A stretch of DNA of 64,000 nt from Acanthamoeba castellanii str. Neff. Lineage: Eukaryota; Discosea; Longamoebia; Acanthamoebidae. The DNA is taken from the NCBI RefSeq assembly GCF_000313135.1, contig NW_004457671.1, positions 34,797-98,796 on the forward strand. Direction: 5' to 3'. Shown piece after piece: positions 12,125-25,821 of the stretch. How positions within the stretch are numbered: position 1 is the first letter of the stretch; every line of letters starts with the position of its first letter. Both the position numbers and the translations under genes were made by a program. The notes beneath the pieces were generated by a model. The model saw nothing but the letters and a program-made list of their open reading frames with translations, made no database searches and was not told the DNA's origin.

Positions 12125-13843
12125 ATGGAGGAGACATCGGCACTACACACTACTTTGGGCCTCCTTCCGCCCGCCGTGGTGATTGATTCCCTTCGCTACG
12201 TGTCCGCACGGCCTCTGCCTAAGACCACGCCCCAAGACCACATCCGCCGACTCGTACGCACTCGTCAGCTCTTTCGCATTGCTCAAATTTAACATTTCCC
12301 TCTTCATCAACGTAGATCAAGGAAAGCAGGGAAATCGGAGCTGAGGTACTCCCTCCATGGCCAGTTGATTGGGTGAACATTTATTAACATTATTTCCCCC
12401 CTCCATTGATCCATTCAAATCAAACAGCAATTCGTGGCCCGCCTCAAGTACGTCCTCCCGTGGTACGCCAGGTCTCTGCGTGTGGCTAATCCGCACGAGC
12501 AGGAAGCCGACGCAAGCGGCGCTGCTGAGCGATCTCGTCGACGTGGAAGAGGACGAGGACGATGTCGCCGATAGGCTCGAGAAGGAGCTCAAGAAGGACC
12601 TCACCAGCTCCGGTACGGCTGCTGCGAGCCTCCTTCGTTGTTGCCTTGATGTGGGTATGGTGTACTAACCCACACATGTAGACCCGTCTGCCACCTTCAA
12701 GCAGGTGAACGGGAAGGTGGTCAAGGCGTGCGCGACCGAGCTGATGCTCGACCCCAGCCAAGAGTACGACACACGCACCGCGCTGCCCTGGCGACATCCT
12801 GTCGTGTGCCATTCCTCTCTCTGACAGTGTGTTGGTCGCAGCTTGGAGGAGCTCAAGGCTCTGCTCGTTGACGAGATTATACTCACGGGGATGGAGACTC
12901 TCTTCACCATGTACGTCGACGCCGCTTCGCCCAATTCAATTCCTCTGGTTGCGTGGCTGATCCCCCTCCTCGCCACCAGATTGCCTCGATCGGTACTCGA
13001 CCAGTACTGCGCGCACTGGAAGCTGGAGCGTACGGGCGGCAAGGCTGGCCTCGTCGCCCGGCTGCTGGCTCACCTGTTCGATCTCGACCTCGACGACCAG
13101 GTCGAAGCCGCCGCCGCTGAGTCCGACGAACCGGAGAGCGATGAGATGGAGGTCGAGGCGGTGGCCAAGTCCAAGCCCAAGAAGGAGCAGGTGGTCGCAG
13201 CGGTGAAGAAGGCGCCTGGCCTGACGAAGAAGACAAAGGCGACCAAGAAGACAAAGAAAATGAAGGAGAGCGATGACGAAAGCGATGGTGATGATGATGA
13301 TGCTCTCAGCGACGAGGACGACGAAGAACAAGAAGAGTGGGAGCGAAGCGAGAAGAAGAAGTTGGCTAAGCGACCCATGGACGGGAAGCGGCCGCTCGTC
13401 GAGCCTATCGTCAACTCGCCGGCAGCTGCGAAGGCGACCAAGACCGGGAAGAGGCCGGACCTGGCGACTAGCCGGGCGATGTCACCGCGCACGCCGGCGG
13501 CGAAGCCGGCCCAGAAGAAGGCGCTCGCAAAGAAGAAGACGCTGCAGCTGCCGGACGACATGCATGAACTCAACGTCGACATGAAGGAGAGCATGATCGT
13601 GCGCAAGTACAAAATGTACGTCTGTGGCTGCACTCTATAACGGCCCACTTCATGGGAAGCTCGGACTGACACACGCGCAACACTACATGTCACAGTGACC
13701 AGCTCAGGCAATGCCTCAAGATGAATGGACTGAGCGAGATTGGATTGAAGGCGGCGCTGGCGGCGCGCTTGCACCTCTACATGCTCGATGTGGCCAGGCA
13801 GAGCGATGAAGAGAACGCTGACCCCAACTGCATGGAGGACTGA
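12125..13843 (+). CDS. SAP-domain nuclear protein
   Basis: Probable DNA- or chromatin-binding protein; specific role unknown. Exon 1 is 12125-12253 (MEETSALHTTLGLLPP), followed by small exons at about 12316-12345 and 12428-12447, then larger ones. The last junction is 13615/13696 and the stop TGA is 13841-13843. Two SAP-like helix-turn-helix segments are visible: LPRSVLDQYCAHWKLER with GKAGLVARLL near 12980-13080, and IDQLRQCLKMNGLSE with LKAALAARL in the last exon. Between them lies a long low-complexity linker with alternating Lys-rich and Asp/Glu/Ser-rich blocks, typical of nuclear proteins. A 54-bp intron with a GTACG donor near 12448 restores the frame. SAP domains occur in chromatin, repair and RNA-processing proteins, so the process is not fixed. 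Confidence 0.7.
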
Positions 13844-14070
13844 GTCATCCCCTGCCTCTGCCCCTGCGCTCATTGTTTCCCTTCTTTAAAAGGGAGTTGA
13901 GGCGTGTACATCTGGCCACTTTAGGTAGTTACCGATTACATTGACCTTCCACCTTCTGTGTTGCACCAACAGCTTGCTTGCGCCACTGCAGGTCCTTCTG
14001 GTATGGCTTTTTAGTGATTTACTTGGAAAATAGAGCTAAAAACAGAGTCGACAAGAAAGAGACAACAAAG

Positions 14071-14536
14071 ATGGAGCAGCGGAAGGAGCCGGCAGCCGCC
14101 AGCACTACACCGAGCAGTGGTGGCGAGGGTGCAGCGAATGCGCCACTCGTGGATGCTCAGAAGCGGGAGCGATGCTGGGCGGCTCGCGGTACTTAGTCCC
14201 CCCCCAAAGCTTGTGTGGTGCCCGCGGAGTCACTATTGACCAAACGGGGGGCCTCATCGTTTCACACCCATGCAGACGCCTACCACGCGTGCATCGACGG
14301 CAGCAAGACCGGAGGAGGCGAGGAGGAATGCGGAGCCGCCCTCCGACTCTACGCCGCCGAATGTCCGCGCAGCTGGGTGCGTACGCCGAGCGCGTTGCTG
14401 CCGTTTGGCCGCGACGTACTTCTCTGACGCGTGGGTGGTTGTGTCAACACAGTTGCTGCACTTTGAGAAGCGACGAAAGGCCGACCAGGAGCGGAGCGCG
14501 AGAGAGGCTGCCTACCAGAACCGCCAGCGCGGGTGA
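14071..14536 (+). CDS. COA6: Cytochrome c oxidase assembly factor 6-like
   Basis: Small twin-cysteine protein of the mitochondrial intermembrane space that helps copper delivery and assembly of complex IV. Exons 14071-14188, 14276-14376 and 14453-14536 join with correct phase to give 100 residues. The COX6B/COA6 fold is clear: CWAARDAYHACID (CX9C), then ECGAALRLYAAECPRSW (CX10C), then HFEKRRK, the same order and spacing as COA6. The long, low-complexity N-terminus (about 35 residues) is not a clear targeting signal, as expected for a MIA40 substrate. The start context is AAAGATGG. COX6B is the nearest alternative, but the CPRSW...FEKRR end favours COA6. Confidence 0.85.
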
Positions 14537-14620
14537 ACGCTCAGCTCAGCGCAGCGAATGAATGAATGAATGAACGTGGTGCGTGTTGGCTTTTTGAGAA
14601 AGAACAAGAAAGCTGAGTGA

Positions 14621-15766
14621 TTACTGCTGCTGATGCTGCTGCCCTGACTCGGAGCCCTCGGAGGAGTCCGTCTTCCTCTTGCCCTGGCCCACGTCGAGAC
14701 CCGCGGAGGCGAGCTCGTCCTCGCGCATCTGCTCGATCCTCTTCCTGAGGTCGGCTCGCGAGCGCACGATGGCGAACTCGGGGTGCTCCGCGATGAAGGC
14801 GTTACCCGGGTCCTTCTTCAAGATGCGCGTCACCACCGTATTCTTCCTCTTGCTCCACTTCTTGCTCTGCCTGCAATGCTCGAAGGTTAGCCGAATGCGA
14901 AGCTCCACCCAACAACCACAACAACACCAACAAGGTGGACAAGAGGGTGTGGTTAGGGCTGCAAAAAGAAGACGGACCTGATCTCTACAACGTCGCCGGG
15001 CTCGCAGATCTGGTCCTCGTCGTGGGCCATGAAGCGTGTCGTCCGTCGCACAGCCATGTGCTTGCCGTACTTCATCGAACGAACCCAGTAGGGGACCTAG
15101 CCGTGGGCACAGAACGCACGTACGTCACAGCAAACAGCCATGAACACACGTCAGCAGCTGGCCCTGGAGAACACGGCTCGCCGGCCCGACGCGGACGGGA
15201 GAGGCACTACACCAAAGAGAAGAGAGGCCACACAGGCCACGTACCTCGATCATGGACGTCTTCGCGGTCTTGGTAGAAACGCACTTACCGATGAAGAACG
15301 GGCCTGGTCGGTTGAAGGTGTGCTTCAAGGCCTGCAGAGAGATTTAATTGTATTTATAAATGCTCACGATTTTGCTTCGAATTCGAGCGTAATAATCCCC
15401 TTGTTAGCATATCAATGAGAAGAATAAAAGAAATTGTACCTTCCAGCGGGGATTGTTGTAATCAACCCAATCATCGACAACAGGGTTGTAGAGCGGATCT
15501 CTGGTGCGGCCATCGATGTAAGGCTGAATGGGGTCCTTCCGGAAGGCCGCCTCCTGCTTGTAGGCGTTGGGTGTCATCTTCTCCTCTCCCTCGCCCTCCT
15601 TCGGGGCCGATTCGACGGCCGCGGCGCGATCCTCCGTCGATGGGGTGGATGACGTCCATCTTCTCTGCGCAACAGTGGAAAGACGAGGCATAGCAAGCCC
15701 CCAGGCATTCGTGCGCGCGGCAGCGACGCCGGCGAAGCGCATAGGCTGCATTACGGCCCTCTTCAT
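14621..15766 (-). CDS. MRPS17: Mitochondrial small-subunit ribosomal protein uS17m
   Basis: Component of the mitochondrial 30S-like subunit that binds 16S-like rRNA. The C-terminal half contains the S17 OB fold: KYGKHMAVRRTTRFMAHDED, then ICEPGDVVEI, then RQSKKWSKRKNTVVTRIL. The N-terminus beginning at 15766 (M-K-R-A-V-M-Q) is rich in Arg, Ala and Ser and lacks acid, fitting a mitochondrial presequence; a second Met lies at 15751. Exons: about 15766-15438, a middle exon near 15330-15250, one near 15100-14990, and the last ending at TAA 14623-14621 after a Gln/His-rich tail. Donors are GTACAA, GTACGT and GTCCGT. A roughly 70-residue extension between presequence and S17 core has no obvious motif. 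Confidence 0.85.
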
Positions 15767-15923
15767 CGCGATCAACAAGATTATTTTTATCTTGAACTTT
15801 TTTCTCTTGCTCGGGACAAGAAAAGAAAAAGAAATTGTGCATTCACCAAGCTGACGTGGCTCGTAGAACTACTTTGCTGCTTCGATCCTCTCAATTGCAG
15901 ATCAACGACAGGTTGTTCTGGCT

Positions 15924-18254
15924 ATGGATCCCACGTCGGCCACTCCCACTGGGTTCTCGTATGCGCGGCTCAACTATGGGTCGCCTCTGAAGCCAGCGAC
16001 GGCGGGCACCCCCTCCACATCTTCATCTGCATCGCTCGTTCACTCCTCGGAGGATCTTCACCACCATAGCCACGCCTACGTGGACGGGACAGCCCCCTCC
16101 CGCACCGTCTCAGATTCGAGCATGGATGGAGGAATCCAGACGTACGAGGAATCGTTTACGCCATCGGTCTTCTCATCGCCCGCACACATCGCCGCCTACG
16201 CTCAGCAGCAGGGTACTCCACTCCACCTCGCCTCGGTGCACGGGACTTCCTCCACACCGTCCGTAGCAGCTTCTGGCCCTGCCAGCGGTGCGAGCACCCC
16301 AGCTGCGTTCTCGTCCTACGTCGTGACGCCGTTTCCCAATGCCCACATGCCCCGATCGCACCAGCTCCAACAAGTCGGTGTGGTGCCCCCTCGTTCGCTG
16401 TCGTTTGGCAGTGGCGACGTCGCCACGCAGAGCAGTGGCGGCTCCACCATCATCGACACCGCGTCGTTCCACTCACCTCCGCCTTCTGCTGGCGGCAGCG
16501 GCATCATGCCGGCCAGACAGACCTCACCGCGCAGCTACGGCGTCGACCTCGTGAGGCCCGCACAGTCGTTGCCCGCCACAACTCCTGCCTCAGCTGGACA
16601 CCAGGCCTTCACTGAGGTCGTCGTGCAGCCGACCTCAGACACCTCGGCCGGCGCTGCCACCCCGGCCGCCGCTGCCACCCCGGCCGCCGCGTTCACTCCC
16701 TCGCCGCTCGCGCAGTCCCAGCAGCCGCAGCTCGGGTCGCGGCCGACCTTCAATGCACTGCCGTCGGTCGAGCACTGTTCGCCTGATCCCCAGCACCCGT
16801 CATTCGTGCCCCCGCAGCGGAGCGTGGTAGGGCTCTCGTCCAAGCGCATCCCCAACCGACAGGAGGTGGCCAGGAAGTCCAGCCTCCCGCTGGGCATGCT
16901 CGTCTGCCCGCTGGCGCCGATGCTCAAGCCCACGCCGTGCCTCCGGCGGCCGGCGGTGGCCTGCGCAACGTGCGGCGGCTACATCAACAAGTATTGTCAG
17001 CGCAACTTCGCCAAGGGCGAGTGGAAGTGCGTCCTGTGCGATGCCACGAACACCAACCAAGACGAATACGGCGACGAGTCGTGCGCCCAGTTCCCCGAGT
17101 TCACCAACAAGGTGCGCTCGCACTCGCAGACCTTTAACTGCTGCAGCCCGCAGCGTGAGCCCTCACAACTAACCCTCACAATCAACGAACGGGCTGTGTG
17201 CACCACAGACGGTCGAGTATCTCGATCCGTCGCTGCAGTTCTATCCTGGTCCTTCCACACCCCAGCCCGCCTACTTCTTCATCATCGACGCCAGTCTCGT
17301 TCAGAGCGACATTGAGGTACTGAAGAGAGAGATCGTGACTTGCAGCTGCTCTGGCTTCGGTTGATTGTTCTCATCACATGCGTGGTTTTGATGTGGGCGC
17401 ATGGTAGATTCTTCGCGTGGGCATCCTCAACGCCGTGAAGACGCTTCCGGAAACCTCTCGCGTGGGACTGATCACGTTCGCCAGCGCTATCTCGGTGTAC
17501 GAGCTGGGGCTGCCCGAGGTGGCCTCTGCCGAAGTATTCCCTGGTACGTCCCTCTGCGCTGTGTTCGTTTCGCTGCTTCTGGTGCAGTGCGTGCGCAATT
17601 CCTCACGCCACACATCTCGCGCCTGATCGGCCTGTTCCCACCCAAAGGCGAGGCCTCGCTCTCGAATAGCGACTTCGTGTCGCTGATCGAACGCCAGGCG
17701 AACTTTGTGGCCAGCCTGGGGACGTGCACGGCGACGATCGACCGGATTCTCACCGCCCTCGTCGCCAGCGCGCCCCAGAAGCGGCTCCCCATCCAGACCA
17801 GAGCTCTCGGAACCGCCCTCGAGATCGCTCTGGCGCTCGTCACAGGCACCCCTTCCGTCATTTCACTGCAACAGTTGGGTAGGAGTTGTGTGGTGACCGC
17901 CACTCACCCACTCTCGTGTGCAGGTGAGCCAAAGGAGGGTTGGGACGACGTGAGCCAGGAAGGAGACCGAGCTCGCATGGACGCCAGAGTGTTCACCGGT
18001 GGCCAGCTGTTCGTCTTCATGACCGGCTCGGCCAACTTCGGCCCTGGTACGGCCATCAACTCCCTCGCCAAAACAACTGTGACAGACCGACTTTCGTTTT
18101 CTCTCTTTCTTTCTTTCTTGACTTTTATTGGTGTATTGTGCAGGCGGAATCCCTGATGACGTGGAAGACACAATGCAGAAGAAGACCTTCTACAAGGAAC
18201 AAGCCACCGCCTACTACCGCAAGCTCGGCATGGACGCACACAAGTACGTGGAGA

Positions 18255-18292
<38 letters not shown>

Positions 18293-19599
18293 TCGTGTGA
18301 TGGCGATTAACCAACCGCCTGTCGTAATTGCGCATAACTCGCAGGATGAACGTGATGATCGACGTATTCTGTTGTGGACTCAAGAATTTCTACGTCAAGA
18401 TCCTCCAGAACCTGGTCCTGTCCAACGGCGGTGCTGTTATCGCCCAACGCGATCTCCACGACTCCACGTTCTTCCCCACGCTTTTGCTCGCAGCCCACCG
18501 ATGTGCGGTTCCCCCTCACTCACCGCCCACAAGACCACCGTTCATTATTATTCTTATTTGTTTTCATTTGTTGCCTTTCCCTTATTTTTTTAATTCTTTT
18601 CTTATCTGGCATAGGCGCGGGTCGCGATGGCACCTTCGACATTCAATGCACGTCGCCGGTGCTTTTCACGCACATCATTGGCCCGGCCATCGCGGGCAAG
18701 TCGGCGTGGGAAGGCCGACACCACTTCCGCATGGGGTCGGTACAGCCGCGCACCTGCTACTCGCTCTACTGCTCGCTCAACGACGACATCCCTGCGGACC
18801 ACGTCTTCTTCCAATTCGTCGTTCGCTACACCAACCGCTCCCACCAGTGGTACTACTTGATGCCCTCCATTCCCACGTATTGTGTGTTCTCTTGGCTCAC
18901 CGGGCTTTGCCATCGATACAGCATCACTCGCGTGGTGACCCAGCGCATAGCGACCACGGGCAGCATGCCCAACTTCTTGGAGTCGGTGAACTCCGACGTT
19001 GTATCCACCTTGCTCGCCAAGAAGATCGTTCTCCTCTCTCGAAAGCTCGAGAGCGTCGACGACGTCCTCGACCACCTGTACCTCCTTCCACCCCGTCAGC
19101 TGTGTCGTTTATTTTATGCATTTGTTGTCCGTTGTACGACACACAACACACACATATAATTATTCACTTCTTCCGTGCGCGCAGGGACAAGACGATAACA
19201 AACGTCGTGTCGGCTTGCGGCACCAAGGAGAAGGACAGGCGCAACTACAGCTTGCCCGAGGCGGTCGCGCCCATTCCCAAACAGTACGCACTGGATGCCT
19301 TTTGCGTTTTGGAGTGTCCGTAAGTGGCTAACGCTCATTTGTGTGCGCGTTTCTGCGCAGTTTGTATTTATTGCGTCAGGGTCCGATGTTGGCGCCCATT
19401 CTGCAGCACGCGGACGATATCGACTACGTGCGCTGTCTGTTCCTCAACAGCAACCTCGAGGACTCTCTGCGCCTCATCAACCCTCCCCTCTACCTCGCAC
19501 GCCAGGGCAAGGTGCGGAGCAACCCTCTCGGCGTGATGATGCGCGTCGTCGTTGCGCAACTCAACAGTGCGTTTACACACACACACACACAACACACAC

Positions 19600-19665
<66 letters not shown>

Positions 19666-20159
19666 AGCTCGAGCGCATCCCGCTGGAGGATCTGGCGCTC
19701 CAGTCCCGCTTCGTGCTGCTGCTCGACCACCACACGGATCTTTTCATTTGGGTGGGCAGGCAGGCTCAGGACAGCGCCCAGCTGATCGAGCTGTGCCGTC
19801 AAGCCGCCGCCTCGTTCGCCACGCAAAGATTCCCGCAGCCCCAGCTCATGATTTTCCAGGTGAGAGAGCCTGTGCATTCTATCGATAAGCGTGCGTGTGC
19901 GGCGTTGTGTGTCATTCACGTGTGTTCTGCGCGTGTGCGGTGCGTGTGCGTGTTGTAGGAGGGCGCGTCCATGGCGCGTTGCCTGCAGGTGCGGCTCATT
20001 CCGTCGCACAAGGACTCCTTCGACGAGCAGAGGCAGTCGTTCCCGCTGATCGCCGAGATGGGCGAGAAGGACCACGCCGCCTTCGTCTCACGCTTCCACC
20101 GCACCGACGAACTCTCCTTCCACCACTACTTCCGCTCTCTCGCAGCGAGGTTGAAGTAG
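15924..20159 (+). CDS. Divergent Sec23-like COPII coat protein
   Basis: COPII inner-coat protein that acts at ER exit sites, in Sec23 as the GTPase-activating partner of Sar1. Order seen: a 300-residue Ser/Pro/Gln-rich N-terminus; a zinc finger (CATCGGYINKYCQRNF then WKCVLC); the trunk vWA-like domain (YFFIIDASLVQSDIEILRV); the beta-sandwich and helical regions; the segment LYLLRQGPMLAPILQHADD, matching the Sec23 FHLRRSQFLQ region; and a gelsolin-like end (FVLLLDHHTDLFIWVG). The first exon is 15924-17111 and the stop TAG is 20157-20159. The long disordered N-terminus resembles Sec24, while the C-terminal blocks fit Sec23, so this is a diverged Sec23 paralogue rather than canonical Sec23. The usual Sar1-stimulating Arg finger was not identified. 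Introns include a long CA run. Confidence 0.7.
19571..19663. repeat. Long CA dinucleotide microsatellite in the Sec23-like intron
   Basis: Near-perfect CA repeat with two early interruptions, roughly 90 bp, ending directly at the intron acceptor (ACACAG) before the exon that encodes ELERIPLEDLAL. In this intron the repeat itself forms the acceptor tract, without a pyrimidine tract. Confidence 0.9.
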
Positions 20160-20284
20160 TAGTAGGCCCACTCCCTTCTCCCACCCTCCCGTTTTCTTCT
20201 TTCATCAGCACTAACATACACGCGTGCATTCTTATTACTATTTATCTCAACAATTTATCTTTATCTCTCTCTGTCTCTTTCTCT

Positions 20285-21346
20285 TCACTTCTTGTAGCCG
20301 CCCTGCTTCTGGGGGAGGAAGGACTTGCGGTCGGTCAGCTCGCGCTCCATCCACCACACGCCGCCCGAGGGGAGCTTGGACTTGACGGTCTGAAGGTAGG
20401 CCTCGGCCTCGGCCAGCCTCCGCCGGGTCTCCTCCACCGCCGCCTCGGCCGCGGCCTTGGCCTCCTCTGACAGAGCGCGCGCCGACTCGGCCGCCTTGCG
20501 CGAGTCCTCCGCGGCCGTGCGCGACCCCGTGGCCTGGTCCGCCGCGGCCTTGGCCACCTGGCGCGCCTTGTCGGCCTTCTTCACGACGGCCTCCTGCGTG
20601 ATCTGGGCCTTGCGCAGCGGCAGCGGGTCGGAGGTGAGGTGCTGGGCGAGCTCGTTCTTGGCCTTGTTCTTCTGCACCACGCTGCCCTCCTCGGACAGGC
20701 GCGTGAGCTCGGCCGTGCGGGCCTTGAAGGCGTCTTCCTGGGCCTTGAGCTCGTTGAGCGCGGCCTCGAGCTCGTCCTTGACGGCGCGCAGCTCGTCTTC
20801 GCGCGCCCGGGCGTCGGCCTCGAGCGCGCGCGCTTCGGCTTCGGCGGCCTTGGCCTGGGCCTCCTGCGCGGTGGCCGACTTGAGGGCCGCCATGGCCTCG
20901 GCGTCGCGGGCCTCCGAGGCCTGGAAGGCGAGCGTGACCTCGTGCAGCATGGCCTCAGCCTTGACGATCTCCTCCTTGTTGCCCTGCGGCGCATTGGCCA
21001 GCTCGCGCCAGTCGACGCCGTACTTGATGATGAGGATGTGGATGAGCGGCACGGTGCGGATGACGGGACCCGTAAGGGCGCCGGTCGATCGCAGCTTCTC
21101 GCGCAGCTCCTGGACGGTGTGGGTCTCCTTGAAGTGTTCGAGGAAGCGGTGGGCCTGGAACTCGTCGAGGGCGCATCCCTGGGCCTTGTTCACGGTGTCG
21201 ATCTCGGCGCACTTGTGGACGATGGTCCACAACGCTTCGGCCTCGCCCGGGAGGGTGGACCAGAACCCGTTGAGGAGCCACACAGCCTGTTCCTTGTAAG
21301 TGAGCTTCGTCAACGCCTCTAACTTCTGCACATCAGTCGCCGCCAT
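20285..21346 (-). CDS. Alanine-rich coiled-coil protein of unknown function
   Basis: Single uninterrupted exon of about 353 residues, unusual in this intron-rich window. Residues 1-130 form a globular, Trp-containing region starting MAATDVQKLEALTKLTYKEQ, with LNGFWSTLPGEAEALW, DEFQAHRFLEHFKETHTV and PLIHILIIKYGVDW. It has the look of a degenerate EF-hand or calmodulin-like helical domain, but I see no intact calcium loop. Residues 140-335 are a continuous Ala/Glu/Lys-rich coiled coil. I chose the Met at 21346; an in-frame Met at 21433 exists but adds a Ser/Pro-rich stretch reaching into the short divergent promoter. Strong codon bias and the absence of introns would suit a highly expressed cytoskeletal or scaffold protein; this is inference. 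Confidence 0.65.
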   Translation of the reverse strand: MAATDVQKLEALTKLTYKEQAVWLLNGFWSTLPGEAEALWTIVHKCAEIDTVNKAQGCALDEFQAHRFLEHFKETHTVQELREKLRSTGALTGPVIRTVPLIHILIIKYGVDWRELANAPQGNKEEIVKAEAMLHEVTLAFQASEARDAEAMAALKSATAQEAQAKAAEAEARALEADARAREDELRAVKDELEAALNELKAQEDAFKARTAELTRLSEEGSVVQKNKAKNELAQHLTSDPLPLRKAQITQEAVVKKADKARQVAKAAADQATGSRTAAEDSRKAAESARALSEEAKAAAEAAVEETRRRLAEAEAYLQTVKSKLPSGGVWWMERELTDRKSFLPQKQGGYKK

Positions 21347-21546
21347 GCTGATCTTCTCTTGCGTGTGTTTGTTCGAAGACAAGCTGCGCGAGGTGTGAAG
21401 GGGCGGCTTGGGTTCAAAAATGGGCAGGCTCACCTAAAATATACCACCTGCATTCCAGGCATTCCGTCGAGGCGTTCCCGCCAGATTTCGATGCACGAAA
21501 TTGAACGTAGACTCACATTGAAGCTCATCTCTGAGAAGAAAGCGCG

Positions 21547-23225
21547 ATGGATCGATTAGGTGGGCGCAGGAGGCCGAGCACGAATCAGTTGCTCTATGGA
21601 ACTTTGATCGTATCCGCGTTGGTGTGGGCGTCGTTCCTCTATCTCTTCTTCGCCCCCGTTGTTCGAGAATCTTCGGCGATTAAGAGCGCTCTTCGAGCCA
21701 TTGCAGGTAGCCCACCTCTTTCTCTTGCGCGGGGGCTCTTGCACTCAGTCCAATCGCGCACAGATGCGAGTGATGACTTCGATCTCGATAATCAGCCAGC
21801 ATTCAGCAGCGATCATCGAGGCATGCACGTAATTGCCCAGTTCCCTGTGCTGGACCAATCGCTGGACCAGGAAGTCGATAAACACGATCGATTGCTGCGC
21901 CAACTGGAGTACACGGAGGCCCTCATCGAGAATCTCATCCACCCCGCTGTCGAATGCGTGCACATTATGCTGGAGCGAGCCGAAGATGAGGCATTCATCA
22001 TGCAGCATATCTTGGCCTATCCCTACGCCAGCCGCTTCGCTGGCTTCATCCCCAAAGAGGAGGATGGGGGCGCCGACCATGCACAGCGATTGTGGCGCTA
22101 CGTCAACCAATCCGACCGCGTGCGATTCGTTCAATTGGGCCGGTGGATGCTCTACGCGGATGCCTTCGGCTACGCGAGGCGCGAGCTGCCCGGTCGCCTT
22201 TGTGTGATACAGAACGGCGACATCTCGCTCTCGCTGGCGCGCCAACACGTTCAGGCCTACCGGCGCCTGGTCAGCAGCGCCGTGACAGGCAGCGACAAGC
22301 AGTCGCTCCTCGTGAGCGTCCACGGCCACAGCAAGGTGTTCATTCTATCGCGAAGCCACCTCGAGCTGCCCTCCTGCCCGACCACCGTCGTTCGGTACAC
22401 ACAGACCACGCTCTCCTCTCGAAGAGGGCAAGAGACTACGATCGTGCGTGCGTGGCCGAGTGGTGTTGCACTCTTTGTGGCTCACAGGCAAGTCTCCAAT
22501 CAGGAACTGTGCCAAGGCGGCTTTAATCGGAAGCTACGACACCTACATCTTCATCTCCCCTCTCCCCGAGATCCTCGAGTGGCAAAGTACGTACATTGCT
22601 GCAGCGCCTCTCTTCTTCAACCCCAGCCACCCGGTGCTTGTGTGTGTCTAACCAGCACGCGCACACGCACCACCGCACACGCACCACCGCACACGCACAC
22701 AACCGGCTGCAGCCCCGATGCCCCAGAACATCTGGGGAGCGGAGAATCGGGTCATCTGGGCTCTCAAATGCCTCAACATCTCGGTCACCAATCCGTGCCT
22801 CGAGCTCGTCACCGTTCACCATCACTGCAAGAGCTCCTTCCGACCCACTCAGCAGGAGGACCCCATCGGCCTCCCTCGCGTACGTTTGTTCCTCACATGC
22901 ACCACCACGTGTATCGTCGTGTGCGTGTGCGGTGTGTGTGTGCGTGTGCGGTGGTGCGTGCGTGTGCGATCGACCACTCATATGTGCGTGGTGTGTGCAG
23001 GTCGAGTACGACAAGAACGGGCCGTACTCGTTTCCGCCGCGAAAGCCGGCGGCGTCGCTCGAGGAGAGCATGGACCCGGCCGACTTCCCGGCCCGCGAGA
23101 TCTGCCACCACTTCCCCTGGAACGGACCCGAGGGCCGGAGTGCGGAGGACATCGCCGCCCAACGGCGCGACGAGGCCAACGCCAACCAAGCCAAAGCTCG
23201 GAGAACCGGTGGCTGGAAAGGTTGA
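21547..23225 (+). CDS. Type II membrane protein, putative glycosyltransferase
   Basis: Likely Golgi or ER resident enzyme. The N-terminus has a short basic cytosolic tail (MDRLGGRRRPS) and one membrane span (LLYGTLIVSALVWASFLYLFF, the last base pairs of which end near 21660), giving type II topology. The lumenal part contains CVIQNGDISLSL, which resembles the NxDI block of a family of putative glycosyltransferases, and later IWGAENRVIWALKCLNI, VTNPCLELVTVHHHC and KSSFR, which match the C-terminal pattern (GxxNR, NPxxxxxxxH) of that group. The first intron starts after IAG at about 21707; the last exon encodes a hydrophilic tail ending WKG and TGA 23223-23225. The splice around 22395-22497 is not settled because two frames are possible. 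Donor substrate unknown. Confidence 0.55.
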
Positions 23226-23452
23226 GCAACACCAGACCCGTGCACGCCCTGTACGGCTGCCGTTTCGAAAGAGCTTCGTTCACGGCCTCATGCTGCAATA
23301 CGATCGTATACGAATATGTTGTGAATATGTTGTGAATCCAACATCAGAAATTACAAAGATGTTTGTGGTGCACGAAGGCTGCACGTTACATTCCGCCGAT
23401 AGCGTGGCTTGCGGCCACAGAAGCAAACATGTTAACACAAACACAACAAGAG

Positions 23453-25821
<2,369 letters not shown>

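Noticed and set aside
20457..21299. Plus-strand 280-codon open frame rich in Ser and Ala
   Set aside because: It is the antisense shadow of the coiled-coil gene; GCC/GCG/GAG-biased codons leave the opposite frame open.
21347..21433. Upstream Met at 21433 as the start of the coiled-coil protein
   Set aside because: It adds a Pro/Ser-rich stretch without conservation and would leave only about 110 bp to the divergent gene's start; the Met at 21346 opens the folded region directly.
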